Shown: positions 60,421 to 64,000 of the stretch, piece after piece
Layout: each line of letters starts with the position of its first letter
How positions within the stretch are numbered: the stretch's first letter is position 1
Assembly (NCBI GenBank): GCA_021029095.1
Contig: JAJOHG010000036.1
Span: forward strand, 248,001 to 312,000
Source: Phellopilus nigrolimitatus
Lineage: Eukaryota > Basidiomycota > Agaricomycetes > Hymenochaetales > Hymenochaetaceae
Length of the DNA: 64,000 bases
Direction: 5' to 3'
Program-made: the position numbers and the translations under genes
Notes under the pieces: model-generated
What the model was told of the DNA's origin: nothing
Seen by the model: only the letters and a program-made list of their open reading frames with translations
The model's database searches: none

Positions 60421-63383
60421 AGGTGGCATTTGCTAGCTGCTGCTTTATGCTTATTTTACTACGTCATCGTCAGGAGTTTTTTTTTAACGCTGCTCACCGG
60501 CAGCGTTGCCTTTTTCCTGGTATTTATCTTGCATTGCGTCCGCGAATGCTCCACATCGTAACCCACGGTAAATGTTAGATCTCGTTATTTCAGCTATGGA
60601 TGGATTAATTCAATGGCATGGCCCTAGTTTGTGTACGCAGAGTATATACCTTTTTCTAAATATTTTTTATAAAATAGGAATTACGTTTGGCTGATGATGA
60701 ATCGTCGGAGGTCTGGCAAGTCTCATCTTAAATTACAACATAAGTCTGATATAGCATGTATAGAACATTTTGTAAAGTCTGCAGCATGAGAGCCGTATCG
60801 GAGCGTAGGTAGGCCTCCTCGAGCCTCATTAACATTATGATAAGGCCTTGTCGTCCGGAGGGTGGCGTCACGTTCCTCCGTCGTTGTCTTTACTGTTGCA
60901 CATGAGACGAAGCGTAGGAACCGCGATGACTACATATACATCGAAGCCCCATCTTTCCCTCGCTGAGCGCTGGACTTCCATACCAGATCTTATTAGGCGT
61001 GCTAGCGAGCGCGATGTCCGTTTCGGAGGCGCCGATATTGCAGCCGGCCACTCGTTTTTCCAGACGATCCGGAGAGTCTACGTACATGTTATTACTATCA
61101 TACTACATGTAGTATGTAACTCTCAGATGCAGGCATTCTTAGGTCTTTAGTCATATATAAAACTCTTGTTTTATTCCCGTCTATCATAGAATCCTACCTA
61201 AGTGGCAGAAGATTTATGACCGAGCAATACCCGTGTTAATTTGCTTTTCGTATCTGGTCCTCCCTCAACAAGCAAATCTGACGGCCGAAAATACTGCACG
61301 TACGCGGATATGTATTTCAAGATATATCGTTTTGGAGGAGAGCTGCCTTTGCTCCGAACTCCGAGTCCGTTTGGTGAACGAAGTCCACATATGCAAACAG
61401 AAATGCTGAGCACGCCAATGTTCTGGTCGGCGTGGTACTGCCACGAGGTGAGGTCGAGTTCACCTTGAGGTAATCAGTCAGCGCAGCGACTGACCTCGAG
61501 GTGACTTCCCGTAGGCGCTTAATGCGCAGTATATACTATTTTGACTACCAAATCGAGACTAAACGAGGTCGAGTAAAGTCTAATTACCACCGTGTATTTC
61601 ACATTAGGCAATTCTGATGGCTACGTGGTCGCATCATTACTACATTTGAACATATTTGTTCTCGGCCACTTCGGCATTGTCACGGATGGCAACGAGCTCA
61701 TATTTTAATGAGGTTTGCTACGGGGATATGAGCAAGATAGAAGAACGTGTCAAAAACATCGCGGTCATGTAAAACCTCCGGTTTAGAGTAGCTTTGCGAT
61801 AATAAGCATGCGGGAAGTCACCCATTGGCGATTTGGGCTAACAGCGCGAGTACTGCGCAACCGCAGTACAAGCCCTTCTGGTCTCAAGTCGTCCATTGCA
61901 TGCAAAAAAGTGCTTTGGTTTTATTGCTACAAACTCAACAATTTGAGTCTACTTTCATCGCGGCAATATATAACTTACATATTCGGATAACTTTGAGAGA
62001 TTCTTGAAAACTTAGCATGGTTGGTCTTCGGTCATTTCTTCATAGAACATCCACCTCAAGTTCGCTAAGGCACTTTTTATCTTATCCCAAGACCATGTGC
62101 TTCAGATGCGTTTCTTAAACCAAAGGTATCCTGAGATACCTCAAGGTACCTATAATATGTTGTCAAGGTGAGTCGTTTCCACCTCGAGGTAACCTCACTT
62201 CGCGGCAGCACTATGCCCGTCCCGCGGAGGCTGAACTTATCGTAAGCAGATGTATTTCAGACCTCACACCAAATACATATTTTGGGGGATACTGCATGAA
62301 ATGGTTCTACGAACTGACCGCAAGGGGAAAAAAAAGGTTTACAACACAATTCGTTAATAGCATGTTGCACGACTTGGAATTCTTCCGAACTTCCCAAGCT
62401 TGCCGTGACGCGGCGCTCAATTACTGTTTTTTTAGAAGGAAGCACCGGCTAATAATACAGAAAAAAAAAAGCTATGAGTAAACTGATATTGAACGTGATT
62501 GCTTATGTAATTCTCGCGCGTTTTACCGTGTCGATCAGACTGGGAGCACGTCTTTCAGAAACTTGTGTGCTAGGAGCTGAAGACTATGCACAGGCTATAG
62601 GACACTTGGAAAAGTATATTGCTCTTAGTCTGATTCTTAACAGGATGCTCTCGTTGAAAGTATTCTGGCCGTGGCAATCTTGAGCTCAATTTGGCCACCG
62701 CATGGTGATGCGATGCAATAAATCTCAAGCAGCGAAAAGGCCAGCGTTTGCAGCATGATTACTTACAGCCATGTATCTCATTAGTGGACCCGCGGCGATT
62801 ACTGGATATCTCACCAGGTCCATTTCCGTTTTAAAACATCCTAAAAGTTCTCCAGCCATCACTTTATCAGCATCTGCGGCTTTATAGGCCCAATCGCAGG
62901 GACACAGCGATCTACAAACAACATTGCGCGCGCGCGGTCAGATGGCTTACATATTGGTGAGTACCGTATACATGAGCCATGATGCCTCGAGGCATTGCAG
63001 TGAGCTGCCCAGGTTTGAAAGTGTATCCCCAGGCTCATGGCTGTTAGCCGACCCATACATCTAGTCTATGTTTTCTTGATCCCATCTAAACACTAGGGAA
63101 CAAATCAAGCATAGTTGGGCGTCAAGAGCTGCTTTCACGGAGTTCGGGTTCGGGGCGATCGCAGAGCAAACGTAATGCCGGCACTGACTGCCTGTACTCC
63201 GACCACACGTACCTATCCTTATGTCGTCGTAACTAACCCAGTTCTGTGGCGACTTCTGAGATCTGATCTCACCCTGAGCGACAGGAGCAGCGCGCAGAAG
63301 CGGACCACGTCTGGCTCTATAAAATCCCGTATGTTATAATGAAATACTGCAGAGCCCACTCCTTGTAAAATTCTCCAGTCGCC
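60421..63383. other. 3 kb intergenic region between FAD monooxygenase and second UbiA gene
   Basis: No gene is supportable; the longest frames are about 100 codons and lack motifs. It contains a hairpin (61460-61504) and related palindromic CCTCGAGG/CCTCAAGG motifs near 62130-62200, listed separately. Confidence 0.45.
61460..61504. repeat. Imperfect inverted repeat (hairpin)
   Basis: Left arm TCACCTTGAGGTAATCAGTC and right arm GACTGACCTCGAGGTGA pair over 17 positions, with a three-base bulge and one T/G wobble, around the loop AGCGCAGC. Confidence 0.7.
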
Positions 63384-64000
63384 ATGTTCGCCACTTCGCG
63401 GAGCGCGCCGTCGCAGCTCATGTACCATCTTTGGACGCTATTCTTGTTCACGAAGTCCGATTTCAAGACGACGCTGCTTCCCATCGTGAGTCCATTTGCC
63501 TCACATCCTTGTCCTTTGCTTATACTTTTCATACAGTCGTCTTTTGCTACGGCGGCCGCTCCTTTGGCGAACAACTATCGGCTCCCACACATTCTTCTGT
63601 GGATCTGGCTGCACTTGCTCCAGTTCAACGTCTCTAATCAGAGCCTGAGACCAGAAGAGGATGAGCACAACAAGAGCTGGCGGCCTATCCCCGCCAAGCG
63701 AATCTCACATGAGGACGCACTCACACTTCGCTGGGTTTTGCTACCACTTTGCGTTGCGCTCTCAGCGTGTTACAGCATAGAGACGGTGTACGCAAGCATC
63801 GCCCTTAGCGTGTTTACCTACGTCTATGACGATCTTGGATTTTCCGGTGGGCATTGGTTCGGTCGCAACGCTGTCAATGCGCTGGGAGTTGGATCTTTTG
63901 AAGTCGGGGCGTGTCTTGTAGCTGGTACGTGACATGAACTACCAGAAATATATCCTCTCATCAATGAACACTTGCTCTCCAGGTTCAAATCGTCATGCAC
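63384..64000 (+). CDS. UbiA-superfamily membrane prenyltransferase or terpene-cyclase-like protein, copy 2 (cut by window end)
   Basis: Exon 1 (63384-63485) reads MFATSRSAPSQLMYHLWTLF then LFTKSDFKTTLLPI. After a 53-nt intron, exon 2 begins SSFATAAAPLANNYRLPHIL and contains QFNVSNQSLRPEEDEHNKSW followed by RPIPAKRIS, the same variant first motif as copy 1. YVYDDLGFSGGHWFGRNAVN matches the copy 1 loop. Intron 3 starts after LVAG and the window ends in the next exon (GSNRH). Splice phases equal those of copy 1, but the N-terminus lacks its roughly 40-residue extension and its first intron is 53 rather than 145 nt. The second Asp-rich motif lies outside the window. The two copies are diverged paralogues; function as for copy 1. 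Confidence 0.85.

Overview
The window is nuclear DNA of a filamentous basidiomycete, most likely a wood-decaying agaricomycete of polypore type (inference). Nearly every gene is broken by many 50-70 nt GT-AG introns. Secreted enzymes of wood and cell-wall breakdown are present: a class II manganese peroxidase, a decayed second peroxidase copy, a GH16 glucanase and a GPI-type aspartic protease. No bacterial operons, CRISPR array, rRNA or convincing tRNA was seen.

Layout. 1-17.6 kb is housekeeping and chromosome biology: the 3' end of a Trm4/Ncl1-type tRNA m5C methyltransferase, MSH2 (mismatch repair), a GPI-type pepsin-like protease, a secreted beta-propeller-like GPI protein, then a head-to-head pair, BIR1 (survivin-like, two BIR domains) and WAPL (cohesin release). 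18.5-24.3 kb is a lignocellulose block: an intact manganese peroxidase (+), a GH16 enzyme (-), and a peroxidase copy (-) carrying six single-base indels. The two peroxidases form an inverted pair that includes their core promoters. 26.4-33.5 kb holds ribosomal protein eL42 and HMG-CoA reductase, the latter with an 819-nt intron. 33.5-38.2 kb is a 4.7 kb stretch without a supportable gene. 38.2-51.7 kb holds a KHDC4/BLOM7-like KH protein, an intronless 3-beta-HSD-type short-chain dehydrogenase, a zinc-type medium-chain dehydrogenase, a coiled-coil protein, a J-domain gene and prolyl-tRNA synthetase. 51.7-55.4 kb is again gene-poor. 55.4-64 kb looks like a small specialised-metabolism locus: UbiA-family enzyme, FAD monooxygenase, and a second UbiA-family gene cut by the window end.

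The most unusual object is the J-domain gene (46673-48757). Behind the J-domain exons it has four tandem copies of one exon+intron unit, followed by a run of phase-1 microexons of 48, 24, 48 and 12 nt. The two middle repeat exons are read in a different frame from the outer two, and their lengths (83+79 nt) cancel so that the frame is restored. Other leads are the UbiA/FMO/UbiA locus, the frameshifted peroxidase copy, the BIR1/WAPL shared promoter, MluI cell-cycle boxes before MSH2, and a basic in-frame leader before prolyl-tRNA synthetase.

Gene models were built by hand from frame continuity, splice signals and remembered family motifs. Exon boundaries quoted are those traced through the sequence; others are approximate.
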